Positions 33,664 through 42,279 of a DNA stretch of 64,000 bases are shown here, piece after piece. Origin of the DNA: JACPRL01 sp035573715 (GTDB lineage: Bacteria > Acidobacteriota > Terriglobia > Acidiferrales > 2-02-FULL-67-57); NCBI GenBank assembly GCA_035573715.1, contig DATLZZ010000010.1, positions 1 to 64,000 on the forward strand. Reading direction: 5' to 3'. The notes beneath the pieces are model-generated. The model saw only the letters and a list, made by a program, of their open reading frames with translations. It was not told the DNA's origin and made no database searches. A program made the position numbers and the translations under genes. Positions within the stretch are counted from its first letter, which is position 1, and each line of letters opens with the position of its first letter.

Positions 33664-33681
33664 AACGGGAGTTAACCCGTT
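33664..33681 (+). promoter_or_regulatory. Inverted repeat AACGGG-AGTTAA-CCCGTT
   Basis: 6-bp perfect arms around AGTTAA, 32 bp after the macrodomain stop and upstream of the regulator promoter. It may be the operon terminator (no T-run follows) or an operator for the downstream regulator gene. Confidence 0.4.
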
Positions 33682-33711
33682 GAATTAAGGTGGTTTAATG
33701 CCACTTCCTGC

Positions 33712-33741
33712 TTGACAAGGCGCTCGTCCTGGCGGTAGATG
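33712..33741 (+). promoter_or_regulatory. Candidate promoter of the LuxR-type regulator
   Basis: TTGACA at 33712-33717 and TAGATG at 33736-33741, 18-bp spacer, with a leader of about 90 nt before the GTG start. The -10 match is weak. Confidence 0.4.
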
Positions 33742-33835
33742 AAGGCGGGTTCAGGGGTACAAGAGCAAAACTCTGCTGCCGGCGGATAGGCGAATTCGCT
33801 CCGGCAGAGCCGTCTGCGCTAGTGGAGGGGTAGTT

Positions 33836-34513
33836 GTGCCACTGACGGCAGAGCGACGGGCGAGGATTGCGGTCGGCTTGCTGGCACGAAACCCGCTGGC
33901 CGTTGACCAACTGCGGTCATTCCTGAAGGGCGACCCGGCGATTCGCGTGTTTAGGGAGGACGAGATTGCCGGCGCGGGTTCGACCAACCGAGCAGTTTCG
34001 GTGGCGGTCGTCGATCGGGGAAGCCTTTCCGAGCCGTTGGGCAGATGCCTGTGCTGGATCCGGCTCCGGTTTCCCTCGGCGCGTACGCTGGTGGTCGGCC
34101 GGCCGCAGCCGGTGGAAGAATTGGTAAGCCTGCTGGTGCTGGGGGTGCACGGCTTTGTGGCGTATGACGATGCGGCAACGGAGTTGCGGACGGCGGTACG
34201 GCGGTTGAGCGAGGGGCGGCTGTGGTTTGCGGCGGAGGTGCTGGAGCGGTACGTCGCCTATACGCGCGGCGTGGAGCGCCTGAAGCAGGACGGCGGTGCG
34301 CTGCTGACGCGCCGCGAGCGGCACATCCTCGAGTTGTTGCACCGCCGTCTGGCGAATAAGGAGATCGCCACTATTCTGCGCATCAGCGAGAACACGGTGA
34401 AGTTTCATCTGTCGAACATCTACACCAAGCTGGGCGTGCGCGACCGATATTCGGTCAGCGAATTCGCCCGCGAGCGTCTCCTCCTCGACTTGGTCGCTCC
34501 CGAGACCGGCTGA
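33836..34513 (+). CDS. LuxR-type transcriptional regulator with atypical receiver domain
   Basis: 225 residues, GTG start with GGAGGGG upstream. Residues 1-130 look like a response-regulator receiver (IAVGLLARNPLAVDQL, VAVVDRGSL, LLVLGVHGFVAYDDAATELRTAV) but the paired N-terminal acidic residues are absent and the conserved Lys is not obvious, so phosphorylation is uncertain. Residues about 150-215 are a GerE HTH: LLTRRERHILELLHRRLANKEIATIL and ENTVKFHLSNIYTKLGV. No sensor kinase is adjacent. A 16-bp palindrome between it and the copper oxidase gene may be its target, which is inference. Confidence 0.85.
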   Translation: MPLTAERRARIAVGLLARNPLAVDQLRSFLKGDPAIRVFREDEIAGAGSTNRAVSVAVVDRGSLSEPLGRCLCWIRLRFPSARTLVVGRPQPVEELVSLLVLGVHGFVAYDDAATELRTAVRRLSEGRLWFAAEVLERYVAYTRGVERLKQDGGALLTRRERHILELLHRRLANKEIATILRISENTVKFHLSNIYTKLGVRDRYSVSEFARERLLLDLVAPETG

Positions 34514-34559
34514 ATCAGCCGCTCTCTTTGCCCCTCGCGCGCGGACGGACAGGTATGAC

Positions 34560-34575
34560 CTACCCGCGCGGGTAG
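34560..34575 (+). promoter_or_regulatory. Perfect 16-bp palindrome CTACCCGCGCGGGTAG
   Basis: Lies in the 156-bp gap between the regulator and the multicopper oxidase, 94 bp before the oxidase start. Size and symmetry suit a dimeric LuxR-type HTH, but no binding data are visible. Confidence 0.45.
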
Positions 34576-34669
34576 TAGACATCCACCGCGCGCCCTTCCT
34601 AGATTCCCGCTGGCGAGTGGAAGACTCAAGTCAGCTCTAGTCCCCGACGTCGGGCGAGGAGAAGCGCCG

Positions 34670-36679
34670 ATGCACCCACTGAAATACTACTGGCCTAGAA
34701 TCCAGCGGATTGCTTTGCGGAACCGCCAGGAGATTCTCCGCGCCGGGCTGAACCGGCGAGAGCTGTTCAAGCTGGGCCTGCTGAGCAGCGCCGGCTACCT
34801 GGTGGCCAAGAGCGGGCTGAGCGCCTGGGCCGATGGCGGCTGCGACGCTGGCGAGTGCGACCTGGGCTGCAGCCCGCCGACGATTCCCTTCCGCGACCCT
34901 CTAGTCGTCCCGCCGGTGCTGCCGCTGCGCGACCCGAACACCGATCCCGGATTCACTTTCTCGCCGCCCGCGGCCACTCCCAACCGCAACATTAATCCGG
35001 CGACGGGGATTCCGTTCGAAGGTCGTACGCAGGTGCACCAGTTCCGCGACCGTTTCCCGGTGCAGGACTATTTCATCACCCGCCTGCGGCCGAACTTCAA
35101 CGCCACCTTCAGCGACGACGCGACCAACCTCTCGCGCATCGGCCCGCAGCTCGTCTGGGGATTCAACCTCGGCGGCGCGGATGCCTCGGATGTTGCGCTT
35201 TCGCCGGGGCCCACGGTGGTCAGCCGCTACGGGCGGCCAATTCTCATCCGCCGCTTCAATGAGCTTTCCACCAACACGCTGGGCTTTGGCGTGCCCGAAG
35301 TCTCGACCCACCTGCACAACTTCCACTCCGGCCCCGACAGCGACGGCGGACCCTGCGACCCCAACACCGGCGGCAACAGCACAAATCCGCTGGTGCAGGG
35401 GCGGTTCTTCTTCATCGGGCAGTTCTACGACTACTACCACACCATGGCGCGGGCGGGCTTCGACACGCCGCAGTTCAGCGCCACCGACGGCGACATCCGC
35501 GAGACGCTGACCACGCTGTGGTATCACGACCACCGCGTCGACCACACCGCCGAGAACGTCTACAAGGGTCTGGCGGGCTTCCATTTCATCTTCAACGATT
35601 TCGACACCGGCGACGAGAACACCGGTTTTCGCTTTCCCAGCTTCCCGCAGTTCGACATCCCCTTGATTCTCACCGACAAGCTGTTCACTCCCGAGGGCGA
35701 GTTCTGCTTCGACACCTTCGGGCTCGACGGTCTGGTGGGCGACAAGTACGTGACCAACGGGAAAATTCAGCCTTATTTTGAGGTGCAGAAACGCCGCTAC
35801 CGCTTCCGCATTCTCGACGGGGGACCGTCGCGCTTCTATCAGCTCTACCTCACCAATCCCGACAATCCCAACCAGTCGATTCCCTTCTACGCCATCACCA
35901 CCACCGACGGGAACCTGCTGCCGCGGCCCATCCGGCTGACCAACGTGCGGCTAAGCGTGGCCGAGCGCATCGACGTCATCATTGACTTCAAGGCCATCTG
36001 GAACAACTTCGGCAACCCCTCGCGCATCTGGCTGGAGAACCGGCTGCGGCAGGACAACGGTCGCGGGCCGACCAACGAAATCCTGCCGGCTGGCAATCCC
36101 AACAATGTGGTGCTGGAGTTCCGCCTGACCGGGCCCAGCAACGTGGCGGACGCAAGCTTCGACCCGGCACCGGTGTCGTTCCCCACGGTGCCGTGCAGCC
36201 CGACTGACTGCGTGTTCGCGCCCATCTGCCTGCCGCCGGTGCCGACCAACAACGCGCCCGCCAAGGAGGACCGCATCCGCATCACCCGCACCTTCCGCTT
36301 CGAGCGCGGCAACGGGCAGTGGCAGATCAACGGGCAGTTCGTGGACTGCACGCGATTCCGGTTCAAGGTCGAGCGCAACACCGCCGAGCGCTGGATCCTG
36401 CGCAACAACTCCGGCGGCTGGGAGCACCCCATCCATATCCACTTCGAAGAGTTCCGCATGGTCCGGCGCAACAACCAGCTCATTCAATGCGGCAACGTGG
36501 AGTTCGGGCGCAAGGACGTGGCCCGGTTGCAGACCAACGAAGAAATCGAAGTGCTGTTCCGCTTCCGCGACTTTCGCGGCGGCTTTCCCATGCACTGCCA
36601 CAACACCATTCACGAGGACCACGCCATGCTGCTGCTGTTCGAGATTGCCGACACCGGGGACAACAAGACCGAGCCCTGA
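34670..36679 (+). CDS. Tat-exported multicopper oxidase (CotA/bilirubin-oxidase-like)
   Basis: 669 residues. The N-terminus has a twin-arginine signal, NRRELFKLG (Arg29-Arg30), so the folded copper enzyme is exported. Copper ligands: His214/His216 (THLHNFHS), His286/His288 (WYHDHR), HPIHIH at 586-591, and His642-Cys643-His644 with His648 and Met653 in MHCHNTIHEDHAM; the Cys-His bridge and axial Met of a type 1 site are intact. Two of these motifs (WYHDH, HCHNxIHED) resemble CotA and bilirubin oxidases rather than fungal laccases. Likely oxidises phenols, metals or bilirubin-like molecules with O2. Downstream SCO protein probably loads copper. Confidence 0.9.
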   Translation: MHPLKYYWPRIQRIALRNRQEILRAGLNRRELFKLGLLSSAGYLVAKSGLSAWADGGCDAGECDLGCSPPTIPFRDPLVVPPVLPLRDPNTDPGFTFSPPAATPNRNINPATGIPFEGRTQVHQFRDRFPVQDYFITRLRPNFNATFSDDATNLSRIGPQLVWGFNLGGADASDVALSPGPTVVSRYGRPILIRRFNELSTNTLGFGVPEVSTHLHNFHSGPDSDGGPCDPNTGGNSTNPLVQGRFFFIGQFYDYYHTMARAGFDTPQFSATDGDIRETLTTLWYHDHRVDHTAENVYKGLAGFHFIFNDFDTGDENTGFRFPSFPQFDIPLILTDKLFTPEGEFCFDTFGLDGLVGDKYVTNGKIQPYFEVQKRRYRFRILDGGPSRFYQLYLTNPDNPNQSIPFYAITTTDGNLLPRPIRLTNVRLSVAERIDVIIDFKAIWNNFGNPSRIWLENRLRQDNGRGPTNEILPAGNPNNVVLEFRLTGPSNVADASFDPAPVSFPTVPCSPTDCVFAPICLPPVPTNNAPAKEDRIRITRTFRFERGNGQWQINGQFVDCTRFRFKVERNTAERWILRNNSGGWEHPIHIHFEEFRMVRRNNQLIQCGNVEFGRKDVARLQTNEEIEVLFRFRDFRGGFPMHCHNTIHEDHAMLLLFEIADTGDNKTEP

Positions 36680-36700
36680 CGACGGGAAGGAGAGCGAGCG

Positions 36701-37366
36701 ATGAAGGGACCGACGAGACGAAGCCTGCTGGCGAGCCTTGGCCTGGCGCCGTGGGCCGGCGCGGCGCTGGCCTGGGCGACGGAAGGCGGAACCCGATCGG
36801 CGGCGCCGGCCCGGCTCTCGCCACGCGAGCGAATTCAGCGCCACCATCTGCCCAACCTGGAGCTGACCACGCACGAAGGCGTCCAGGTGCGCTTCTATGA
36901 CGACCTGGTAAAGGATCGCAAGGTGGCCATCAACTTCATGTACGTGAAGTGCGAGGGCATCTGCGTCCCCACGACGTCGAACCTGGTGCGGGTACAGAAG
37001 ATGCTCAACGGCCGCGTGGGCCGCGACATCTTTTTTTACTCCATCACCCTCAAGCCCGAAGAGGATACGCCGGCGGACCTGAAGCGCTATGCTGAGATGC
37101 ACGGTGTCGGCCCGGGCTGGCTGTTCCTGACCGGCGCACCGGGCGACATCGAAAAGCTGCGGCGCGCGCTGGGCTTCACCTACGATGATCCGGTCGAGGA
37201 CGCGGACAAGAGCAACCACATCGGCATGGTGCGGCTGGGCGTCGAGCCCGCGCTGCGCTGGGCCGCCTGTCCGGGCATGGCGCGGCCTGAGCAGACGCTG
37301 CGCACCATGCTCTTCGAGTTTGACTCCCCTTCGCTGAAGGGCATCCCGATTTACGAGGGTAAGTAG
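36701..37366 (+). CDS. SCO1/SenC-type copper chaperone
   Basis: 221 residues. N-terminus MKGPTRRSLLASLGLAPWAG is a Tat-like signal. The thioredoxin fold carries the copper-binding CxxxC in KCEGICVPT (about residues 86-93) and the third ligand His in SNHIGMV (about 173). It starts 21 bp after the multicopper oxidase and is probably co-transcribed, consistent with delivering copper to it. SCO proteins usually mature cytochrome oxidase; no such genes are nearby. Confidence 0.87.
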   Translation: MKGPTRRSLLASLGLAPWAGAALAWATEGGTRSAAPARLSPRERIQRHHLPNLELTTHEGVQVRFYDDLVKDRKVAINFMYVKCEGICVPTTSNLVRVQKMLNGRVGRDIFFYSITLKPEEDTPADLKRYAEMHGVGPGWLFLTGAPGDIEKLRRALGFTYDDPVEDADKSNHIGMVRLGVEPALRWAACPGMARPEQTLRTMLFEFDSPSLKGIPIYEGK

Positions 37367-37402
37367 GCGCGACGGCTTGACGAGTTGGATGGGAGGATGG
37401 CC

Positions 37403-38395
37403 ATGAAGACCTGCAAAGCAAAGGGCGCGCTGATGGTCGTGGCGCTGGCAGCGCTGGTGGCCGCGGCCGCCGGCTTGAACGAGATTCCGCTGGGGGACGG
37501 CAGCGCCGGCGGCGGCACGCTGGATGCGACCGCGGCGCTGGGCGAGGAGACCTTCGTCGCGGCCGGCACGGCGCCCGGCGGCGGGCCGGAAGCTTTGGCC
37601 TCCGACGGCACCTACATCTGGATTGTGCGGCAGTTCAGCAACTCCGTTACTCGCGTCCGCGCCCGCGACGGCGCCAAGAGCGGCACGTTCACCGTGGGCG
37701 AGCGCCCGGTGGCCATTGCCACCGACAAGAGCAATGTCTATGTGGCCAACCTGGAGAGCGACACCATCACCAAGCTGAAGGTCACCGACGGCAGCACGGC
37801 TGGCACTTTCGCCGTCGGCGACGGGCCGGGCGGCCTCGTCTATGACGGCACCAACCTCTGGATCGCCCACCGCAACAGCAACACGGTGAGCAAGGTGCGC
37901 CCGCGCGACGGCGCCATTCTGGCCACTTACACCGTGGGCATGCGCCCGCTGGGATTGGCCACCGACGGCGCCAACCTCTGGGTGGCCAATGGCCAGGACA
38001 ACACGGTGAGCAAGTTGCGGCTGAGCGACGGCGCGGTGCTGGGAACCTATGTCGTGGGTCGCGGGCCGTTCGGCGTGGCCTACGACGGATCGCACATCTG
38101 GGTCAGCAACTTCTTCGATGGAACCGTGAGCAAGCTGCGCCCCAGCGACGGCGCGGTGCTGGGAACCTATGCGGTCGGTGACGGCGCGGCCGGCCTCGCC
38201 TATGACGGGGCCACGCTCTGGGTGGCCAGCAGCGGCACCAACAGCGTCGTGCGCCTCTCGCCTTCCGGCGCCATCGTCGCCAGCTTCAGTTCCGGCAAGG
38301 GGCCGTTTGGCGTGCTCTTCGACGGCGCCAACATCTGGGTGGCGAACTTCGCCAGCGACTCAGTTTCCACCACCGCCGCGGTAACGGCGCAATAG
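37403..38395 (+). CDS. Secreted beta-propeller protein (YVTN/NHL-like repeats)
   Basis: 330 residues from ATG 37403, chosen because GGGAGG lies 6 nt before it; earlier starts at 37385 and 37397 are in frame. A signal peptide (ALMVVALAALVAAAAG) is followed by about seven blades with the pattern LWVANGxxNTVSKLRxxDGAVLGTYxVG. Strong repeat identity between neighbouring blades (for example around 38030 and 38150) points to recent internal duplication. Ligand unknown; probably periplasmic. Confidence 0.82.
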   Translation: MKTCKAKGALMVVALAALVAAAAGLNEIPLGDGSAGGGTLDATAALGEETFVAAGTAPGGGPEALASDGTYIWIVRQFSNSVTRVRARDGAKSGTFTVGERPVAIATDKSNVYVANLESDTITKLKVTDGSTAGTFAVGDGPGGLVYDGTNLWIAHRNSNTVSKVRPRDGAILATYTVGMRPLGLATDGANLWVANGQDNTVSKLRLSDGAVLGTYVVGRGPFGVAYDGSHIWVSNFFDGTVSKLRPSDGAVLGTYAVGDGAAGLAYDGATLWVASSGTNSVVRLSPSGAIVASFSSGKGPFGVLFDGANIWVANFASDSVSTTAAVTAQ

Positions 38396-38465
38396 GCGGA
38401 AGGCCACGGCCAGCAGCCGGGTGGCGCTGGTTCATAATCCTTCTCGTCCCGGCTATAATCCCAGC

Positions 38466-38924
38466 GTGAGCTCTTTTCGCGTGCTGTTTGTGTGCACGGG
38501 CAACCGCGCGCGCAGCCAGATGGGCGAAGGGTGGGCGCGGCATCTGGCGCCGCCCGGCGTCGAGGTGTTCAGCGCCGGGACGAAACCGAATCCGAAGGGT
38601 GTGCACCCGCGTGCGATCGAGGTAATGCGCGAGAAAGGCGTGGACGTCACTGCGCAGTACACGAAGTCGGTGAGTGACTTGCCCGGTGAATTCGACTACG
38701 TCATCACCGTCTGCGCTGAAGCCGACGCTGCTTGCCCGGTTTTGCCGGCGCGCATCGCGCGGCTGCGCTGGCATCTACCCGATCCCGACGTGGGGGGCGC
38801 CAGCGAGGATGACGAGCGCGCGCTCTTCCGCCAGATTCGCGACGAGCTGGAGCGGCGCATCCGTGCATTCTATGGTGATGCTGAGTTCCAGCGCGCACTG
38901 GCTGCCTCGCGGAGCGCTCGGTGA
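38466..38924 (+). CDS. arsC: Arsenate reductase, thioredoxin-coupled LMW phosphatase type
   Basis: 152 residues from GTG 38466. The phosphatase loop VCTGNRARSQM supplies the nucleophile (C-x5-R) and a downstream pair in VCAEADAACP supplies the other two redox cysteines, as in Bacillus/Staphylococcus ArsC; DPDVGG matches the family's catalytic Asp region. It reduces arsenate to arsenite via a cysteine relay. No arsR or arsenite pump is adjacent, so the host's efflux must lie elsewhere. It overlaps the next gene by 4 bp. Confidence 0.9.
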   Translation: MSSFRVLFVCTGNRARSQMGEGWARHLAPPGVEVFSAGTKPNPKGVHPRAIEVMREKGVDVTAQYTKSVSDLPGEFDYVITVCAEADAACPVLPARIARLRWHLPDPDVGGASEDDERALFRQIRDELERRIRAFYGDAEFQRALAASRSAR

Positions 38925-39193
38925 GCGAACGGCTGGAGAAAGTGCGGCGGGCGCTGGCCGACTACGAGCATCCGCTGTTCGAGTTCGCGGCCCGCGGCGA
39001 GGACGAGTCGGTCGTGGTTGAGATCCGCTTCAAGAATCCGGCCGTGCCCGTGCACACCTACGAGTTCACCCTGCGCCCGCGCGAGCTTGACCATCCGCAG
39101 TTCGTCTGGAGTTTCCAGCGCCAGCTCTATGACTGCCTGCACGACTACGTCATCGAGATGTTCACCCGCAATCCGCAACTGAAGAGCCATTGA
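38921..39193 (+). CDS. Conserved small protein, function unknown
   Basis: 90 residues, GTG start overlapping the arsC stop (GTGA). Composition is alpha/beta with FEFAARGEDESVVVEIRFKN and FTLRPRELDHPQFVWSFQRQL segments; no cysteines form a metal motif, no signal peptide or membrane helix is present. I do not recognise the family. Close spacing to arsC and to the methyltransferase gene implies a shared transcript. Confidence 0.65.
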   Translation: MSERLEKVRRALADYEHPLFEFAARGEDESVVVEIRFKNPAVPVHTYEFTLRPRELDHPQFVWSFQRQLYDCLHDYVIEMFTRNPQLKSH

Positions 39194-39195
39194 GC

Positions 39196-40281
39196 ATGGG
39201 GCGGCGCACGCCTCTCGCTGACGTTCTCGTCGAGCGCATTCGGCGCGACGGCCCGCTGACCTTCGCGGCCTATATGGAAGCGTGCCTGTATCACCCCGAA
39301 CACGGCTACTACTCGCAAGGCCGCTCGGCGCGCGGCCGCGGCGATTACTTCACGAGCCCTGATGTCGGACCGCTGTTCGCGCGGCTGCTCCTCGTGCAGC
39401 TCCGCGAGATGTGGGAAGCGCTCGGCCGCCCGCCGCGCTTCGACTTGGTCGAGTGCGGCGCCGGTCGTGGGTGCCTTGCAGCGCAGTTGCTGGCCGCGGG
39501 CGCGGAGCAGGGAAGCGACTTCGGGGCTGCGCTTCGGCTGACACTCGTCGAAGCCAGCGCAAAGCTGCGGGCCGAGGCTGAAGTAGTGCTCGGAAGCAAA
39601 GCCCGCATCGCTGATGAGCTTCCGCGCCACGGCATCGTCGGCTGCATCTTCTCCAATGAGTTACTGGATGCGTTGCCGGTGCACCGCGTCGTGCAACGCA
39701 GTTCCGGCCTGCGCGCAATCTACGTCGCTGCGGACGGCGATGCGCTTCGCGAGGTCGAAGGCGAGCTGGCGTCGCCGGCGCTGGCGCAGTACTGGGAAAA
39801 GTACGGTGCGCGGCTCGAGGAAGACCAGTGCGCCGAAATCAACCTGGAAGCGCTCGAGTGGCTGGAGAAAGCCGCGGCTGCGCTGGAGCGCGGTTTCCTC
39901 CTCACCATTGATTACGGCTATCGCGCCCGCGAGCTCTACGGTCCCGCGCACCGGCGCGGCACGTTGCTCGCCTACCACGAGCATCGCGCGGAGGAGAACT
40001 GGCTTGACTCGCCCGGCGAGCAGGACTTGACCGCACACGTCAACTTCACGGCGCTCGAAGAGCGCGGCAAGGAATTGGGACTGACCTCGCTTGGGCTTGT
40101 GCCGCAGTCGAGTTTTCTGCTCTCACTGTCGCGCGCCGGCGGTCTCGACGAAATGGATGCGGCGGCGCGACGTCAACTCATCCAACTGATTCATCCCGAA
40201 GGAATGGGTGAGACTTTCAAGGTGTTGATTCAAGCGAAAAACGTGGAGACAGCGACGCTGGCGGGTCTGGCGCCGCTCTAG
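39196..40281 (+). CDS. MidA/NDUFAF7-like SAM-dependent methyltransferase
   Basis: 361 residues from ATG 39196; TTG 39190 is an alternative overlapping the previous stop. N-terminal motif GPLTFAAYMEACLYHPEHGYYS and GDYFTSPDVGPLFARLL are typical of the family (COG1565). The SAM-binding motif is LVECGAGRGCLAAQLL (about residues 85-100), followed by IFSNELLDALPVHRV. In eukaryotes the homologue methylates an arginine of a complex I subunit; the bacterial role is not established. It meets the next gene on the opposite strand without a gap. Confidence 0.9.
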   Translation: MGRRTPLADVLVERIRRDGPLTFAAYMEACLYHPEHGYYSQGRSARGRGDYFTSPDVGPLFARLLLVQLREMWEALGRPPRFDLVECGAGRGCLAAQLLAAGAEQGSDFGAALRLTLVEASAKLRAEAEVVLGSKARIADELPRHGIVGCIFSNELLDALPVHRVVQRSSGLRAIYVAADGDALREVEGELASPALAQYWEKYGARLEEDQCAEINLEALEWLEKAAAALERGFLLTIDYGYRARELYGPAHRRGTLLAYHEHRAEENWLDSPGEQDLTAHVNFTALEERGKELGLTSLGLVPQSSFLLSLSRAGGLDEMDAAARRQLIQLIHPEGMGETFKVLIQAKNVETATLAGLAPL

Positions 40282-42279
40282 CTACGGATTCTTCTGGTCG
40301 AGCCGTTCGATGGTGCGCTCCTCGCGGCGGAACGGCTCCTGCAAATATTTCTGCGCTTCGGCCTGCGCGCCCTGCGTGTCGTCGTTGGTTTCAACTGCGC
40401 GGCGATACTCATTGATGGCGCGCTCGCGCTGGCCGGTGAGGTCGAAAATTTTTCCCAGCCCGATGTGGCTCCACACCACCGTCCACTTGGGCTCCTGGTC
40501 GCCGTTCAGCGCCTCGCGGAACGAGTTGGCTGCCGCCTGATAATTCCGCTGCGCGAAGAAGGTTTCGCCCAGCCGGTAGTGCGCCAGCGAGCTGTTGCGC
40601 TTGACCTCCAGCGCCCGCTGGTACTCGCGCGCCGCTTCGAAATACTTGTTGCGCTCGTAGAGGCTCTCGCCGCGCGCAATCGCTACCCGCAGCTTCAGCG
40701 CCGGCGTGTACTTCAGCACCGTGAAGTTCGGGTCGATCTCGATCTTGGTCGGCTTGCCGAAGGTCTCGATGGAAAAATCCGTCCGCGGGCCGACTACTTC
40801 CACCGTCTGCGTCGTCGGCGGCCCCTCGGTCTCGATGTGAATCGGCACCGGCATGCGGAAGATTTCCAGTTGCTGCCTCAGTTGCCCGCCGACGCGAAAG
40901 CCTTTCTGCGTTCTGTAGATCACCCAGTCCATCTCGAACTGCGGCACGCCGGTGGAGCGCAGCCATTCGCTGAAGAAGTAATCGAGCGGCTGGCCGTGGA
41001 TTTCCTCGGCCAGCTTTTCGAAATCGTCAATCGTCGCCGCGCGCCCGCGGAAGCGCTGGCTGTAGGTGGCGAGGAGGCGGAAGAACGGCTCGTCGCCCAT
41101 CACCACCCGCAGCATCTGGAACACCATCGCGCCCTTGTCGCGCGCCACCGAGTTGAACTCCGGCGAAAACCCCGCCAACTGGTAGGCGCTGGCGATAGGC
41201 GCCGCCGATTCGTCCACTAGGGCGCCGATGGTGAAGTCTTCGAGCGTCTTCTGCAAACCGAGCTCACCCGCGGCGCTCTCCAGGTAGAGCGCTTCGCAGT
41301 AGCGTGAAAGCCCGACCGCCAGCCACACGTCCGCCGCGGTCGCCGGACTGGTGCGTGCCGCCCACCACTGCGCCGCCAGCCCGCGCGCCAGCAGGCGCGG
41401 GTTCAGCTCCGCGCTCCACTGCCGCGTGGGAATTAGGATCAGCCCCGGCGCGGCGTAGAGGTCCCACGAATCGTCGTCCACTTCCACTATCGCGAGCGAC
41501 GGATTCTCGAGCGCGCCGAACTTGTCGGAGAAAAACGCCAGGATGTTGCCCGCGGTTTCGGCGTTGCCGCTGGCGTAGCCCGGCGGCACCGTGCGCAGGT
41601 AGAAACTCACCGGCCCGGGCGCCACTCCTTTTTCATACTGGCCTGCCACCAGCGTCCCCGCCAGGGTCGGCTCGGTCACCGAAAAAACAGTTCGCGTCTT
41701 TCCTCCGGGCGCGGCGCTGGTCTCCGCGCGGCCGGGAGCAATCGCGGTTTCGCCCTGCGGCAGCGTGACTGCCAGGGTCATGGCCACGCGGTCCCAGAGG
41801 TTGTTCGAGTGCGGGAACCAGCGCGCCTCGCGCAGCAGGAAGGAGTGCCCGGGTTCAATCGAAGCCAGCAGCGGCCCGCGCTCCGGCCGCAGCGCCGGGT
41901 CGAAGGCGCCTTGGTACTCGACCGTCAACGTCACGGACTCGCCGGGGTTCACTCGCTGCGGGAGCTCCACCCGGAACGTGTCCGCGCCGGCGAGCTGCTC
42001 GAACCGCAGCGCCGGGCCTCGGGCGTCGGTTACTTTTTCGACTTTCAGGTTCTTGTTCAGGTGGAGCGTGAGCGCCGCCAGGGGTTCGTCCGCGGTCAGC
42101 TCCACTCGCGCCTGGGCGCGCAACAGATGCACGTCGGGCTGCAACTCGACCTCGAGGTCGTAGCGCGTGGCGTGAAACGGCGACTTGTCCGGCTGCGCGG
42201 CCAGAGGCGCCGCCGTCCCGGCGCCGATGAGCGCCACGCACAGCGCCCAACGAAGACGGTTTTTCGCAAAAGCCATCAT
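40282..42279 (-). CDS. M1-peptidase-like protein with destroyed zinc site, plus TPR tail
   Basis: 665 residues with a signal peptide (WALCVALIGAGTAAPLAA). Residues about 35-210 resemble the N-terminal beta domain of M1 aminopeptidases (YDLEVELQPDVHLL, WDRVAMTLAVTLP). Where M1 enzymes have HELAHQWWG this protein has RGLAAQWWA (residues 299-307), and the third ligand motif WLNEGF is WLAVGL (319-324). Both zinc histidines, the catalytic Glu and the third zinc Glu are lost. Residues about 550-640 form TPR pairs (YFEAAREYQRALEVKRNSSLAHYRLGETFF in part). I infer a non-catalytic periplasmic scaffold. Its start overlaps the lpxB stop by 4 bp. Confidence 0.82.
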   Translation of the reverse strand: MMAFAKNRLRWALCVALIGAGTAAPLAAQPDKSPFHATRYDLEVELQPDVHLLRAQARVELTADEPLAALTLHLNKNLKVEKVTDARGPALRFEQLAGADTFRVELPQRVNPGESVTLTVEYQGAFDPALRPERGPLLASIEPGHSFLLREARWFPHSNNLWDRVAMTLAVTLPQGETAIAPGRAETSAAPGGKTRTVFSVTEPTLAGTLVAGQYEKGVAPGPVSFYLRTVPPGYASGNAETAGNILAFFSDKFGALENPSLAIVEVDDDSWDLYAAPGLILIPTRQWSAELNPRLLARGLAAQWWAARTSPATAADVWLAVGLSRYCEALYLESAAGELGLQKTLEDFTIGALVDESAAPIASAYQLAGFSPEFNSVARDKGAMVFQMLRVVMGDEPFFRLLATYSQRFRGRAATIDDFEKLAEEIHGQPLDYFFSEWLRSTGVPQFEMDWVIYRTQKGFRVGGQLRQQLEIFRMPVPIHIETEGPPTTQTVEVVGPRTDFSIETFGKPTKIEIDPNFTVLKYTPALKLRVAIARGESLYERNKYFEAAREYQRALEVKRNSSLAHYRLGETFFAQRNYQAAANSFREALNGDQEPKWTVVWSHIGLGKIFDLTGQRERAINEYRRAVETNDDTQGAQAEAQKYLQEPFRREERTIERLDQKNP

